NCBI GenBank assembly: GCA_948468465.1
Contig: CAOKJJ010000062.1
Span: 1-26,221 of the forward strand
Direction of reading: 5' to 3'
Length of the DNA stretch: 26,221 bases
DNA from: an uncultured Eubacterium sp.
Lineage (GTDB): Bacteria > Bacillota_A > Clostridia > Lachnospirales > Lachnospiraceae
Below the pieces are notes generated by a model. The model saw only the letters and a program-made list of their open reading frames with translations. It did no database searches and was not told the origin of the DNA. This document shows positions 16,630-25,728 of this stretch, one piece after another; position 1 is the stretch's first letter; each line of letters starts with the position of its first letter. The position numbers and the translations under genes were made by a program.

Positions 16630-17481
16630 TTATAAGCTGCTCAAAATCTTAACTGCCTCATCCAGATATGGATGCTCTGTTTCATGAAAGGCTCCCGCGT
16701 CTGCGGCTTCTGCCATTTTCGGGTCTAACGGCATTTTTCCAAGTACCGGGATTCCCAGTTCTTTGGCTACTTCATCTATATGGCTTTCTCCAAACAATCG
16801 GATTTGCTTTCCACAGTCCGGACATTTCAGATAACTGAAATTTTCCACTACGCCGAGCACTGGAATATCCATCATCGCGGCCATGCGAAATGCTTTTTTT
16901 ACAATCATCTGTACGAGTTCCTGCGGTGACGTAACGACAATGATGCCATCTACCGGAAGTGACTGGAAGACGGTTAACGGTACGTCTCCTGTGCCAGGCG
17001 GCATATCTATGAACAAATAATCCAGCTCGCCCCAGACAACGTCCGTCCAAAACTGCTTCACTGCGCCGCCGATGACCGGACCTCTCCAGATTACCGGATC
17101 TTCCGGATTTTCCATCAGCAGGCTAATGGACATCAGCCGGATGCCTTCTTTTGTCTCCAACGGCAGAATCATCCCTTCCGCATTGCCATATGCTTCGCCC
17201 TGTACGCCAAACATTTTCGGAATTGACGGGCCTGTAATATCCGCATCCATAATGCCAGCCGCATGTCCGGCCTTTTTCATTGCCGCTGCAAGAGACGCGG
17301 TGACAAATGATTTGCCCACGCCGCCTTTTCCGCTGACAATGCCGATCACTTTTTTAATGTTTGAATATTTGTTTGCCGGTTCCAGCATGCTCTGTGGTCC
17401 CTGGCCAGAGCTGCAGCTTTCACGCTGCTCAGCTGAACAGCTGGATGCGCTTGGACATCCGCTGCACTGATTTTCAGCCAT
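16630..17481 (-). CDS. mrp: Mrp/NBP35 family Fe-S cluster carrier ATPase (ApbC-like)
   Basis: The 283-aa protein has a Cys-rich N-terminus (Cys6, 9, 15 and 23, in CSGCPSASSC), the deviant Walker A IVSGKGGVGKSFV (about residues 51-58), MDADITGPSIPKM, FIDMPPGTGD, and CPDC (Cys220, Cys223), which bridges a [4Fe-4S] cluster between subunits. Such proteins carry Fe-S clusters to target apoproteins. The extra N-terminal cysteines resemble the NBP35-type ferredoxin-like motif found in many anaerobes. The start ATG at 17481 is eight nt after GGAGG; an ATG at 17541 has no ribosome site. It follows mnmA by 90 nt on the same strand, in line with nifS-nifU-mnmA. Confidence 0.9.
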   Translation of the reverse strand: MAENQCSGCPSASSCSAEQRESCSSGQGPQSMLEPANKYSNIKKVIGIVSGKGGVGKSFVTASLAAAMKKAGHAAGIMDADITGPSIPKMFGVQGEAYGNAEGMILPLETKEGIRLMSISLLMENPEDPVIWRGPVIGGAVKQFWTDVVWGELDYLFIDMPPGTGDVPLTVFQSLPVDGIIVVTSPQELVQMIVKKAFRMAAMMDIPVLGVVENFSYLKCPDCGKQIRLFGESHIDEVAKELGIPVLGKMPLDPKMAEAADAGAFHETEHPYLDEAVKILSSL

Positions 17482-17571
17482 AACAACTTCCTCCTTATTT
17501 CTGTCTGCAAAAATTGCTTCGTTATAAAATTCTGATTTCATTTTATGAAAGACCGCTTTTATGAAATGTTC

Positions 17572-18651
17572 TTATTTAATCGTGCCTCCGCCCATCACGC
17601 AACCGTCTTTATATAATACTACGGCCTGTCCAGGCGTAACGGCACGTACCGGATGGTCAAATTTCAGTCTGATTTGGTCCCCGTTTTCTGAAACATCTGC
17701 AATCTCACAATCTTCACCTTTGTGAGAATACCGGATTTTGGCCATCATCCTCTGTCCGGGTTCCAGATGCTGCACTGCCATATAATTCATATGCTCTGCT
17801 TCCAGTTCCGCAGCCATCAGATCTGCATGCTCTCCAATTACGACTTCATTCGTATCGGGCCTGATTTTCGTTACAAATACAGGTCTTCCAAGCGCCAGTC
17901 CAAGGCCTTTTCGCTGACCGATGGTATAATGTGAAATCCCTTTATGCCGTCCTAAAATACTGCCGTTTTCCGTAACAAAATTTCCTTCAGGTTCCTGCCG
18001 TTTGGTGCTGCGGCAAATAAAAGCCGCATAGTCATTGTCCGGTACAAAGCAGATTTCCTGGCTGTCCGGTTTTTGCGCCGCATGCAGTCCTGCCTGCTTT
18101 GCTATTTCGCGCACCTGCTCTTTTGTATAAGCCCCTACCGGGAACAATGTATGCGAAAGCTGCTGCTGTGTCAGATTGTAAAGTGCATATGTCTGATCTT
18201 TTTTCGCAGAAACGGACTGCTGCAATGTATATCTGCCGTTGGAAAGCTTTACAATCTGTGCATAATGACCGGTTGCAATAAAATCGGCGCCTATGCCGAT
18301 GCTCCGCTGAAGCAGTGATTCCCATTTGACATAACGGTTGCATGCGATACATGGATTCGGCGTTCTTCCCAGACCATATTCCGCAATAAAATAATCTATG
18401 ACATGTGTTTGAAACTCCTGCCTGAAATTCATCACATAATGCGCGATTCCAAGCTGGGCCGCTGTCCTGCGTGCATCCTCTACAGCGCTCAGTCCGCAGC
18501 AGCCTCCTTCTCGTTCCGCAGTCTGCGCATCGTCTGCCTGCCAGATCTGCATCGTTACGCCGATGACGTCGTATCCCTGTTCTTTGAGCAGATAAGCCGC
18601 AACCGAAGAATCCACACCGCCGGACATGCCGACAACCACTTTTTCTTTCAT
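17572..18651 (-). CDS. mnmA: tRNA-specific 2-thiouridylase MnmA
   Basis: This 359-aa protein has the full family length. The PP-loop SGGVDSSVA is at residues 10-18. The catalytic cysteine lies in NPCIACNRYVKW (Cys101) and the persulfide-accepting cysteine in DSQEICFVPD (Cys201), matching E. coli Cys102 and Cys199. It adenylates U34 of Lys, Glu and Gln tRNAs and inserts sulfur to give s2U34. The sulfur source is likely the NifS-type desulfurase encoded upstream. The start ATG is eight nt after GGAGA. It is 70 nt downstream of nifU, so co-transcription is likely. Confidence 0.96.
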   Translation of the reverse strand: MKEKVVVGMSGGVDSSVAAYLLKEQGYDVIGVTMQIWQADDAQTAEREGGCCGLSAVEDARRTAAQLGIAHYVMNFRQEFQTHVIDYFIAEYGLGRTPNPCIACNRYVKWESLLQRSIGIGADFIATGHYAQIVKLSNGRYTLQQSVSAKKDQTYALYNLTQQQLSHTLFPVGAYTKEQVREIAKQAGLHAAQKPDSQEICFVPDNDYAAFICRSTKRQEPEGNFVTENGSILGRHKGISHYTIGQRKGLGLALGRPVFVTKIRPDTNEVVIGEHADLMAAELEAEHMNYMAVQHLEPGQRMMAKIRYSHKGEDCEIADVSENGDQIRLKFDHPVRAVTPGQAVVLYKDGCVMGGGTIK

Positions 18652-18721
18652 ATTAAGTTCTCCCTGGCATATTTATCCTCTTCTTCTGCGGATTGTTCCA
18701 AGATCATAACTATATCTATAT

Positions 18722-19162
18722 CTATTCATCCTCTTCCACGGGTTCTTCTGAGATATCTTCTTTCGGCGGCTGCAGCCCTTCTATTTCGATATTGTTTTTC
18801 TGCGCATAATCCCATAATGCTGCATGAATGGCTTCTTCTGCCAGAAGAGAACAGTGCACCTTCACTGGCGGAAGTCCATCTAATGCCTCCATTACGGCTT
18901 TATTCGTCACTTGAAGCGCTTCATAAATCGTCTTGCCTTTTACGAGCTCTGTCGCCATGCTGCTCGTTGCCACTGCAGCTCCGCAGCCAAATGTTTTAAA
19001 TTTGCATTCTTTGATTACTTTTGTCTGTTCGTCAATATCGAGATATATTCTCATAATATCGCCGCACTTTGCATTTCCAACCGTACCTACGCCGCTTGCG
19101 TCTGCAATCTCGCCAACATTTCTCGGATTGTTGAAATGATCCATTACTTTTTCACTATACAT
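18722..19162 (-). CDS. nifU: Fe-S cluster assembly scaffold, IscU/NifU N-terminal type
   Basis: This 146-aa protein carries the three cluster-ligating cysteines: Cys33 in NAKCGD (with Asp35), Cys60 in FGCGAA and Cys104 in VHCSLL. The last 20 residues are acidic. It receives sulfur from NifS and assembles [2Fe-2S]/[4Fe-4S] clusters. The start MYSEKVMDHFNNPRN is the normal family N-terminus, so the ATG at 19162 is firm. However, no ribosome site lies next to it: AAGGAGG is at 19211-19205, 42 nt away, with no start codon close behind it and an in-frame TAA between. A weak helix (GAGCGT/ACGTTC) in the interval could bring the site closer. Confidence 0.94.
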   Translation of the reverse strand: MYSEKVMDHFNNPRNVGEIADASGVGTVGNAKCGDIMRIYLDIDEQTKVIKECKFKTFGCGAAVATSSMATELVKGKTIYEALQVTNKAVMEALDGLPPVKVHCSLLAEEAIHAALWDYAQKNNIEIEGLQPPKEDISEEPVEEDE

Positions 19163-19304
19163 TCTAATGCAACGAACGTCTGAGCCTGATGCTTATACGC
19201 TCTTCCTCCTTAAATATATTTGGTTTTAACTTTTCTTCTTAAACTGAATTTCTGTTTTCCCTTCATTTCTCATATATTTCGTTCATTTTGTTTCCTGCTG
19301 CCTT

Positions 19305-20486
19305 TTACGACTGGCTTTTCACAAAATCCTCATATAACGGCGACATGCTCCGCAGCCTTTCTACAATGGCTTTTAAGCTGTCTGCTACCTTGTCCGCATC
19401 TTCCATCGTCGTTTCTTCTGAAAGCGTCAGGCGCAGGGAACCATGTGCAATCTCATGCGGCAGCCCTATCGCCAGCAATACGTGCGAAGGATCCAAAGAA
19501 CCGGACGTACATGCCGAACCGCTGGACGCGCAGATGCCTTTTTGATCCAGCATAATCAATAAGGATTCGCCTTCAATAAATCGAAAGCAAAAGTTTGCAT
19601 TATTCGGCAAACGCTTCTTTGGATGCCCGTTTAACCTCGCGTACGGAATTTCTGCCAAAACGCGCTCAATCAGATGATCTCTGACTGCCGTAATTTTCGC
19701 ACTGTTCTCCTCCATATGCGACACTGCAAGCTCGGCTGCTTTTGCCATGCCTACAATTCCTGGAACGTTGCTCGTTCCTGCCCTTCTGGAACGTTCCTGT
19801 GCGCCGCCGTGTACAAATGCGCCCAGCTTTACGCTGTTTCTCATATAAAAGAACCCGATCCCTTTTGGACCGTGGAACTTGTGCGCACTGGCGCTCAGCA
19901 TATCTATATGCAGGTCATCCACCTGAATCGGCACATGCCCAAACGCCTGAACCGCATCCGTGTGGAACCATACGCCATGCTTATTTGCTATCTCCCCGAT
20001 TTCACGGATTGGCTCTATCGTTCCGATCTCATTATTTGCAAACATGATGCTGATTAAAATCGTATCCGGACGAATTGCATTTTCCAGCTGTTCAAGACAG
20101 ATCATGCCGTTTTCATCCACATCCAGATAAGTTACCTCACAGCCTTTTTTTTCCAGGTACTGACAGGTATGCAGCACGGCGTGATGTTCGATTTTCGTTG
20201 TAATGATATGCTTTCCTTTTGAAGCAAATGCTTCAGCACAGACCTTGAGCGCCCAGTTATCGCTCTCACTGCCGCCGCCGGTAAAATAAATCTCGTTTGG
20301 CCTGGCCCCAAGCATGCCCGCGATCTTTTCCCTTGCTTCTTCCACCGCCTGCCTGCTCTGCTGGGCAAATGTATAGATGCTGTTCGGATTGCTGTAATTT
20401 TCTAAAAAGTACGGCTTCATAGCTTCAAAAACTTCCGGCTTGAGTGCTGTTGTAGCCGCATTATCGAGATATATCAGCTTATCCAT
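19305..20486 (-). CDS. nifS: Cysteine desulfurase NifS/IscS
   Basis: The 393-aa PLP enzyme has SASAHKFHGPKGIGF (PLP Lys203), HTDAVQAFGH (PLP-contacting Asp) and SSGSACTSGS (persulfide Cys326). It takes sulfur from cysteine and hands it to the scaffold NifU and to MnmA, both encoded directly downstream. The start ATG lies nine nt after AGGAGG. The promoter is at 20623-20650 and the leader is about 130 nt. The leader contains a palindrome TATTCC-CGTA-GGAATA (20520-20535), which may be an operator or hairpin. No iscR gene is present upstream in the window, although many clostridia have iscR there. Confidence 0.96.
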   Translation of the reverse strand: MDKLIYLDNAATTALKPEVFEAMKPYFLENYSNPNSIYTFAQQSRQAVEEAREKIAGMLGARPNEIYFTGGGSESDNWALKVCAEAFASKGKHIITTKIEHHAVLHTCQYLEKKGCEVTYLDVDENGMICLEQLENAIRPDTILISIMFANNEIGTIEPIREIGEIANKHGVWFHTDAVQAFGHVPIQVDDLHIDMLSASAHKFHGPKGIGFFYMRNSVKLGAFVHGGAQERSRRAGTSNVPGIVGMAKAAELAVSHMEENSAKITAVRDHLIERVLAEIPYARLNGHPKKRLPNNANFCFRFIEGESLLIMLDQKGICASSGSACTSGSLDPSHVLLAIGLPHEIAHGSLRLTLSEETTMEDADKVADSLKAIVERLRSMSPLYEDFVKSQS

Positions 20487-20622
20487 TGGTGAAATCCCTC
20501 CTTTTGTTTCTTATCATAGTATTCCCGTAGGAATATAGTAGTTAATTGCGATAAAAAAACAAGAAACCGTATTGCTACGCTCTCTGCCTTTATTTTTTAT
20601 AGTATTTCTACAGAACATATTT

Positions 20623-20650
20623 ATTATAACGCAATCTTTTGAAATGTCAA
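20623..20650 (-). promoter_or_regulatory. Promoter of the nifS-nifU-mnmA operon
   Basis: Minus strand: perfect -35 TTGACA (20650-20645), 16-bp spacer, perfect -10 TATAAT (20628-20623). The -35 box sits just 11 bp past the DUF2164 stop codon. Confidence 0.75.
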
Positions 20651-20660
20651 TTGTTTTATA

Positions 20661-20906
20661 CTAATTTTCGTTTTTATACAGCGCATAGTAATCCGCGTCT
20701 AAATTATCCATCATCTGCATATACCATTTTTTTGCGTCATCTAAAGCCTTGTTGTAAATGATCGGCGCCAGCTTCTGTTCAAACAGCTCCAAAAGCTGCA
20801 TCTGTTCAATGACCTCTATTTCTTCGCCCCGCTCATCCAAATAGAATGCTCTGATCTCTTCTCTCAGCTTTTCTTTTTGTGCATCTGCTAATTTTATCTG
20901 TGGCAT
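20661..20906 (-). CDS. DUF2164 family protein
   Basis: This 81-aa protein of unknown function has the features of DUF2164: an N-terminal helix (PQIKLADAQKEKLREEIRAF), FYLDERGEEIEVI, a central LLELFEQKLAPIIYNKALDDAKKW and a short acidic C-terminus. The start ATG at 20906 follows AAAGGGG; the ATG at 20924 precedes that site and is unlikely. It lies downstream of a chemoreceptor gene and just before the nifS promoter. There is no catalytic motif I can point to. Confidence 0.75.
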   Translation of the reverse strand: MPQIKLADAQKEKLREEIRAFYLDERGEEIEVIEQMQLLELFEQKLAPIIYNKALDDAKKWYMQMMDNLDADYYALYKNEN

Positions 20907-21017
20907 ATAACCCCTTTTGTGCATTCATTTTTCTCCTTTTTAAATAAATACAGCTCTTCACTGCATCAGAATTAGGCATATTCCTTGAAATTGCAGATGG
21001 AATCAAAAGCCACCGGG

Positions 21018-21048
21018 CCCCAGCAAAACAGTAAATGTTCCGCTGGGG
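21018..21048 (-). other. Hairpin after the Cache chemoreceptor gene
   Basis: CCCCAGC (21018-21024) pairs with GCTGGGG (21042-21048), with an inner AACA/TGTT helix. On the minus strand it is followed by CCCGGTGGCTTTTG and not a clean U-run, so it is at best a weak terminator. It lies 19 bp after the chemoreceptor stop codon. Confidence 0.45.
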
Positions 21049-21066
21049 ATGGAACTGCATCTGCAT

Positions 21067-22860
21067 TTACTTCTCACTGCTTACATGGAATTTTCCTATT
21101 TCCGCGCGCAGTGTTTCCGCACTTTGCTTTGTCTTTGTAACCTGCTGTAATACTTCCTCTGATTCTTCCGCAATAACGGCTGCCCGCTGTGCGATTTCCG
21201 TCGTGCCTTCCGCGCCTTCTTCCGCTGCCTTTGAAATATCGCTCATCGAATTTTTAATGCCTTCCATATTGTCAAACAATTCCTGTGCGATAGAACTGAA
21301 TTCACGCATCAGCGTATCTACGGAAGTGCCGTCCTGGTCGTACTGTTCTCCAATCTCAAGAAATCCTTCATAATCCGCCGTTACATCCTGCACTACAAAT
21401 TCCAGCAGCTTTCTGGCATTCATAGACAGATTTTCCACTGCCTGCGTAACTTCCTGCGTGACTTCCTGTATTTTTATAACTGTCTGCCTGGACTGCTCCG
21501 CAAGCGCACCGATCTCTCCTGCGACGACCGCAAATCCTTTGCCGGCTTCTCCTGCTCTGGCTGCTTCAATCGAAGCGTTTAATGACAGCAAATTTGTCTG
21601 GGACACGACGTTCATAATGACGCCCGACAGTTCATAAATCTGGTCAATGACTTTTGCGTCTTCCAGTGATGTTTCCAGATCCTGCTGAATCTCTTTTTTC
21701 AGCTGCACTGCTTTTTCCCTTGCGCTTTTAATCTTCTGGTTTGTATCCTCGGCCCTGCCTTTGATCTCTGCGGCGCCTTTTGCGCCATCCTGGGAACGGC
21801 TTGCAATATGCTGTACCGCAGTATGTACTTCTCCTGCGGATTCATTTGCCATCGTCGTTGTAGCAGCGGTTTCCTCCATGCCGGCAGACAGCTGCTGTGT
21901 TGCGGCGGAAACACTTGAAATATCATCATTCAGCTTGGCCACACACTCGTTGACAGAGCCGGCGGCGGCGCTGATCGTCTCTGATTCGGTCTGTACGTGG
22001 CTGATCAGCTGTACCATGGCAGCTTTCATATCATTAATGCATCTTGCCAGATCGCCAAAATCATCCTTGCGTTTTTTAAACTTTCTCATGAAATCCTGCG
22101 TATAATCTCCTTCTGCCATGCAGTTCATCTGTGCGATCGCAGCTTTCAGAGATTTTGCAATATCCGTCACTATTAAAAGAGCGATTACGATCAGCAGCAC
22201 AATCGCTACGACAATCGAACTCAACGAAAGATTTCTCGTTTTCTGAAATATGCTTTTTACGTGTTCATTATTATTTACCGCACGCACTTCCAGCTCATCC
22301 ACATAATTGCCGGTGCCGACTACCCATTGCCACGGTTCAAATGCTTTGCTGTAGGCACGCTTTGGAAACGATTCTGTGCCTCCCTCTTTTGGGTAATAAT
22401 ATTCCGTAAATCCTCCGTCTGCCTGACGGCCGTTTTGAATAATGTCCTTAATCATCTGATATCCGTTGCTGTCTTTTGTTTCCAGACGGTTTGTTCCTTC
22501 TGTTTCTCCCCCAAGAAGCACAACGTTGTCTCCTTCATACGTATCAATCCAAAAATATCCGCTTTCCCCATAGCGAAGTTCCCTGACATGATCCGCTGCT
22601 GATGCCTTTGCTTCTTCTTCTGTACAAATTCCTTGCTGAAACTCCTTGTACTCTTCATTCAGCAGAGAAATTACATTTTCCACCTGTCCCTTAATCTGGG
22701 CATCATAATCATCATACAGCACCTGCTTCATGCTGGCCACAGACTGCTCATAAGACTGATCCATGCCATTCATGTTGAGGAAGCTCATCATGCACATGCA
22801 TACTGCTGCGACAGCTGTAAGAATAATTAGTTTTGTACGTACTTTCAAATTTGCAAACAT
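21067..22860 (-). CDS. Methyl-accepting chemotaxis protein with single Cache sensor
   Basis: The 597-aa receptor has TM1 at about residues 9-27, an extracellular sCache_2-like domain ([17 protein letters not shown], then [26 protein letters not shown] and [13 protein letters not shown]), TM2 at about 218-238, HAMP, and the signalling coil with tip [19 protein letters not shown]. sCache_2 domains usually bind small organic acids; the ligand here is unknown. The cytoplasmic part differs from that of the other receptor (12493-14235), with an unusual segment between tip and C-terminus ([20 protein letters not shown]). The start ATG follows a moderate GTGAGG site. The 169-bp gap upstream holds a hairpin ATAAACAG/CTGTTTAT but no clear promoter. 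Confidence 0.93.
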   Translation of the reverse strand: MFANLKVRTKLIILTAVAAVCMCMMSFLNMNGMDQSYEQSVASMKQVLYDDYDAQIKGQVENVISLLNEEYKEFQQGICTEEEAKASAADHVRELRYGESGYFWIDTYEGDNVVLLGGETEGTNRLETKDSNGYQMIKDIIQNGRQADGGFTEYYYPKEGGTESFPKRAYSKAFEPWQWVVGTGNYVDELEVRAVNNNEHVKSIFQKTRNLSLSSIVVAIVLLIVIALLIVTDIAKSLKAAIAQMNCMAEGDYTQDFMRKFKKRKDDFGDLARCINDMKAAMVQLISHVQTESETISAAAGSVNECVAKLNDDISSVSAATQQLSAGMEETAATTTMANESAGEVHTAVQHIASRSQDGAKGAAEIKGRAEDTNQKIKSAREKAVQLKKEIQQDLETSLEDAKVIDQIYELSGVIMNVVSQTNLLSLNASIEAARAGEAGKGFAVVAGEIGALAEQSRQTVIKIQEVTQEVTQAVENLSMNARKLLEFVVQDVTADYEGFLEIGEQYDQDGTSVDTLMREFSSIAQELFDNMEGIKNSMSDISKAAEEGAEGTTEIAQRAAVIAEESEEVLQQVTKTKQSAETLRAEIGKFHVSSEK

Positions 22861-23018
22861 GTAACCTCACATTCCTTTCTTTTGTTGTCCGAGAAAAAGA
22901 GCGGAACTTTCCCCTAATAAAGCATCTTCTCCCCTTCTTTTTTATAAACAGTTTATTTCCTGTTTATAATTTTATCACAATTGCAAATTATCGATTGTAT
23001 TTTTTTACGTACAAAACA

Positions 23019-23034
23019 AATGATTAACATCATT
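23019..23034 (-). terminator. Weak terminator candidate after the aminotransferase gene
   Basis: AATGAT-GTTA-ATCATT forms a 6-bp AT-rich stem followed on the minus strand by TGTTTTG. The aminotransferase stop codon overlaps the stem. Stability is low. Confidence 0.35.
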
Positions 23035-24319
23035 CCATCAATGACAATAATTTTTCCGCACTGACGAACCGTACACAGCATGCAAATGCTTTCGCGGCCA
23101 GTTCCATTTCCTCCAGATCGGGAAATGTCGGTGCTATGCGGATCGTGGAATCTTTCGGGTCAATCCGGTACGGAAACGGCGCTCCTGCCGCTGTCAGTTC
23201 GATGCCGGCTTCTTTTGCCTTTGCCACAATTGCCCTTGCGCATCCTTCCATAGCTTCAAAACAGATAAAATATCCTCCCTTTGGCCGGATCCATGTTCCG
23301 ATTCCGCGCGGCGCAATCTCTTTTGTAAGAATTTTATCTACGATCTCAAATTTCGGCCGGATGATCGCGGCATGCTTTGCCATGTGCGCCCGGACGCCGT
23401 CCATATTTTTTAAATATCTCGTATGCGTCCATTGCTTGATCTTATCGTGGCCAATTGTCTGTACGGACATCTGCTTTAACATATCATTCCGGTTTTTCTC
23501 CGACATTCCCATGGCGGAGATGCCTGCACCGGAAAATGTTACTTTGGAAGTGGAACAAAATTCATAAACCATATCCTGACTTCCTGCTTTTTCGCATTCT
23601 TTCATAATTGACAGCAGCTCATCCCTGTCATCCTCATACAGATCATGAACCGCATACGCATTGTCCCAGTAAATGCGGAAATCCGAAGCTGCCGGCTTTA
23701 GTGCAGCAAAACGGCGGACTGTATCGTCTGAATACGTAATGCCCTGCGGATTGGAATATTTCGGCACGCACCAGATTCCTTTCACAGCCGCATCCTGCGA
23801 AACAAGCCGTTCCACAACATCCATATCCGGCCCTGTCTTTGTCATAGGAACATTGATCATCTCTATGCCAAAATACTGCGTAATCGCAAAATGCCTGTCA
23901 TATCCCGGCACCGGACACAAAAATTTTACTTTGTCCAGCCTGCACCACGGTGTGGAACCTAATACGCCATGAATCATCGCTCTTGCAATCGTATCATACA
24001 TAATGCTCAGGCTGGCGTTTCCATGGACGATAACCTGATCCTCTTTACAGTCCATAAACCCGGCCATCAGACGTTTTGCCTCGTCAATGCCGTCCAGGCT
24101 CCCATAATTTCTGCAGTCTGTTCCGGCCTCTGTCCTAAGGACCGACTTGGAACTGATCATATCGTACATCCCCATGGAAAGATCCAGCTGCTTTGGCGAC
24201 GGTTTCCCCCTGGTCAGGTTCAAGTCTAAAGAAAGCTCTTTTATTTTTTCAAACTCCGCCTCCAAAGCCTGTTTTTCTGCTGTCAGTTCTTCACGTGTCA
24301 TTTCCAAATAAGATTTCAT
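23030..24319 (-). CDS. PLP-dependent aminotransferase, MocR-like aspartate aminotransferase class
   Basis: The 429-aa fold-type I enzyme has the N-terminal LDLNLTRGKPSPKQLDLS of the Aminotran_MocR (PF12897) subgroup, NYGSLDGIDEAKRLM, VPKYSNPQG (cofactor Asn), the strand with IYWDNAYAVHDL (Asp binding the pyridine nitrogen), EFCSTSKVTFSGAGI (PLP Lys), and the C-terminal PKGGYFICFE and IRIAPTFP (substrate carboxylate Arg). Members act on aspartate and related amino acids; the exact substrate is not proved by sequence. The start ATG at 24319 follows GAGGAGGATGTT. A longer frame to 24370 would overlap rarA and is unlikely. rarA ends 23 nt upstream, so the pair is probably co-transcribed. Confidence 0.88.
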   Translation of the reverse strand: MKSYLEMTREELTAEKQALEAEFEKIKELSLDLNLTRGKPSPKQLDLSMGMYDMISSKSVLRTEAGTDCRNYGSLDGIDEAKRLMAGFMDCKEDQVIVHGNASLSIMYDTIARAMIHGVLGSTPWCRLDKVKFLCPVPGYDRHFAITQYFGIEMINVPMTKTGPDMDVVERLVSQDAAVKGIWCVPKYSNPQGITYSDDTVRRFAALKPAASDFRIYWDNAYAVHDLYEDDRDELLSIMKECEKAGSQDMVYEFCSTSKVTFSGAGISAMGMSEKNRNDMLKQMSVQTIGHDKIKQWTHTRYLKNMDGVRAHMAKHAAIIRPKFEIVDKILTKEIAPRGIGTWIRPKGGYFICFEAMEGCARAIVAKAKEAGIELTAAGAPFPYRIDPKDSTIRIAPTFPDLEEMELAAKAFACCVRFVSAEKLLSLME

Positions 24320-24342
24320 AACATCCTCCTCATAAATCGCTT

Positions 24343-25683
24343 CTAATCGTGCAGTCCATCTTTTTTCCATTCCGCTACCTGTGCAAGATACGTCTGAATC
24401 TGCTTTTCATATCCATTGTCTGTCGGCTCATAAAATACCATATGCTCCAATCCTTTCGGCAAATACTGCTGCGCCGCATAATGATCCGGATAAGCATGCG
24501 CGTATTTATAGCCGCTCCCTCTTCCGAGCTTCGCACTGGATTTATAATGTGCGTCCATAAGATTCGCCGGCACCGAAGGCGTCTTTACCGTCCGCACTGC
24601 TTCCATTGCATTTCCGATCGCTTCACAGGCCGCATTGCTCTTTGGCGCTGACGCCACATAGGTCACTGCCTGCGACAGCACAATCTGTGCCTCCGGCATG
24701 CCAAGCCGCTCTGCGGCCAAAGAAGCGGCAACCGCCACCTGTATCGCCTGCGGGTCAGCGTTTCCGACATCCTCAGCCGCACAGATCATAATCCTTCTTG
24801 CAATAAATTTGATATCCTCTCCGGCATAGAGCATTCTCGCCAGATAATACACTGCCGCATCCGGGTCAGAACCACGCATGCTTTTAATAAACGCAGATAC
24901 CGTATCGTAATGATTATCCCCCGCTTTATCATAGCGCACCACACGTTTTTGGATGCATTCCGACGCAACCTCCAGCGTAATATGGATTCTGCCATCCGCG
25001 CTCCTCTCCGTCGTCAGAACGCCAAGCTCCACCGCTGTCAGCGCCGCCCTTGCATCCCCATTTGCCGCGTCCGCCAAAAACTGCGCGGCATCCTCTTCCA
25101 ATACCGCCTGATACGAACCAAGCCCCTTTTCCGTATCTGAAACGGCACGCTGCAGCAGCACTAAAATATCATCTTTCGACAGTGCATGCAGTTCAAAAAT
25201 AACCGACCGGGATAAAAGCGCACCGTTTACTTCAAAATAAGGATTCTCCGTCGTCGCCCCGATCAAAATAATGGTCCCGTCTTCCACAAACGGAAGCAGA
25301 TAGTCCTGCTGCCCTTTATGAAAACGGTGGATCTCGTCGATAAATAAAATCGTCTTTTTACCGTACATGCCCTGGTTATTTTTCGCCTGGGCGATCATCT
25401 CCTCCATTTCCTTTTTCCCTGAAGAAGTCGCGTTCAGCTGCAAAAACTGTGCACTTGTCGTATTTGCAATGACTTTGGCCAGCGTTGTCTTGCCCGTACC
25501 GGGCGGGCCGTAAAAAATGACGGAGCTTAATTTATCTGCCTGTATCGCGCGGTATAACAGCTTATCCTTACCGATAATATGCTGCTGTCCAACGACCTCG
25601 TCCAGCGTCACAGGCCGCAGCCTGGATGCAAGAGGAGAATCTTTTTTCAGATTTTGTTCTCTCATGTAATCAAATAAATCCAT
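24343..25683 (-). CDS. rarA: Replication-associated recombination protein RarA (MgsA, AAA+ ATPase)
   Basis: This 446-aa protein has normal RarA length. Visible are ASRLRPVTLDEVVGQQHIIG, Walker A FYGPPGTGKTTLA (about residues 57-69), Walker B ILFIDEIHRFHKGQQD (about 112-127), sensor 1 ILIGATTENPYF, the arginine-finger region ALLSRSVIFEL, and the C-terminal MgsA tetramerisation domain with KSSAKLGRGSGYKYAH. It acts at stalled replication forks together with SSB. The start ATG follows GGAGG by nine nt. Only 45 bp separate the start codon from element C. In that gap TTATAA has a poor -35 (TGGCGT, 17 bp upstream) that overlaps the element's arm, so transcription may depend on, or start within, element C. 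Confidence 0.95.
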   Translation of the reverse strand: MDLFDYMREQNLKKDSPLASRLRPVTLDEVVGQQHIIGKDKLLYRAIQADKLSSVIFYGPPGTGKTTLAKVIANTTSAQFLQLNATSSGKKEMEEMIAQAKNNQGMYGKKTILFIDEIHRFHKGQQDYLLPFVEDGTIILIGATTENPYFEVNGALLSRSVIFELHALSKDDILVLLQRAVSDTEKGLGSYQAVLEEDAAQFLADAANGDARAALTAVELGVLTTERSADGRIHITLEVASECIQKRVVRYDKAGDNHYDTVSAFIKSMRGSDPDAAVYYLARMLYAGEDIKFIARRIMICAAEDVGNADPQAIQVAVAASLAAERLGMPEAQIVLSQAVTYVASAPKSNAACEAIGNAMEAVRTVKTPSVPANLMDAHYKSSAKLGRGSGYKYAHAYPDHYAAQQYLPKGLEHMVFYEPTDNGYEKQIQTYLAQVAEWKKDGLHD

Positions 25684-25728
25684 ATATCACATCCTCCGGG
25701 ATCTTATAAACAAATTGGGAATGCGGAC

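Noticed and set aside
20833..21066. 77-aa minus-strand frame between the Cache chemoreceptor and DUF2164
   Set aside because: It overlaps DUF2164 in a different frame, includes the hairpin region and has no good ribosome site.
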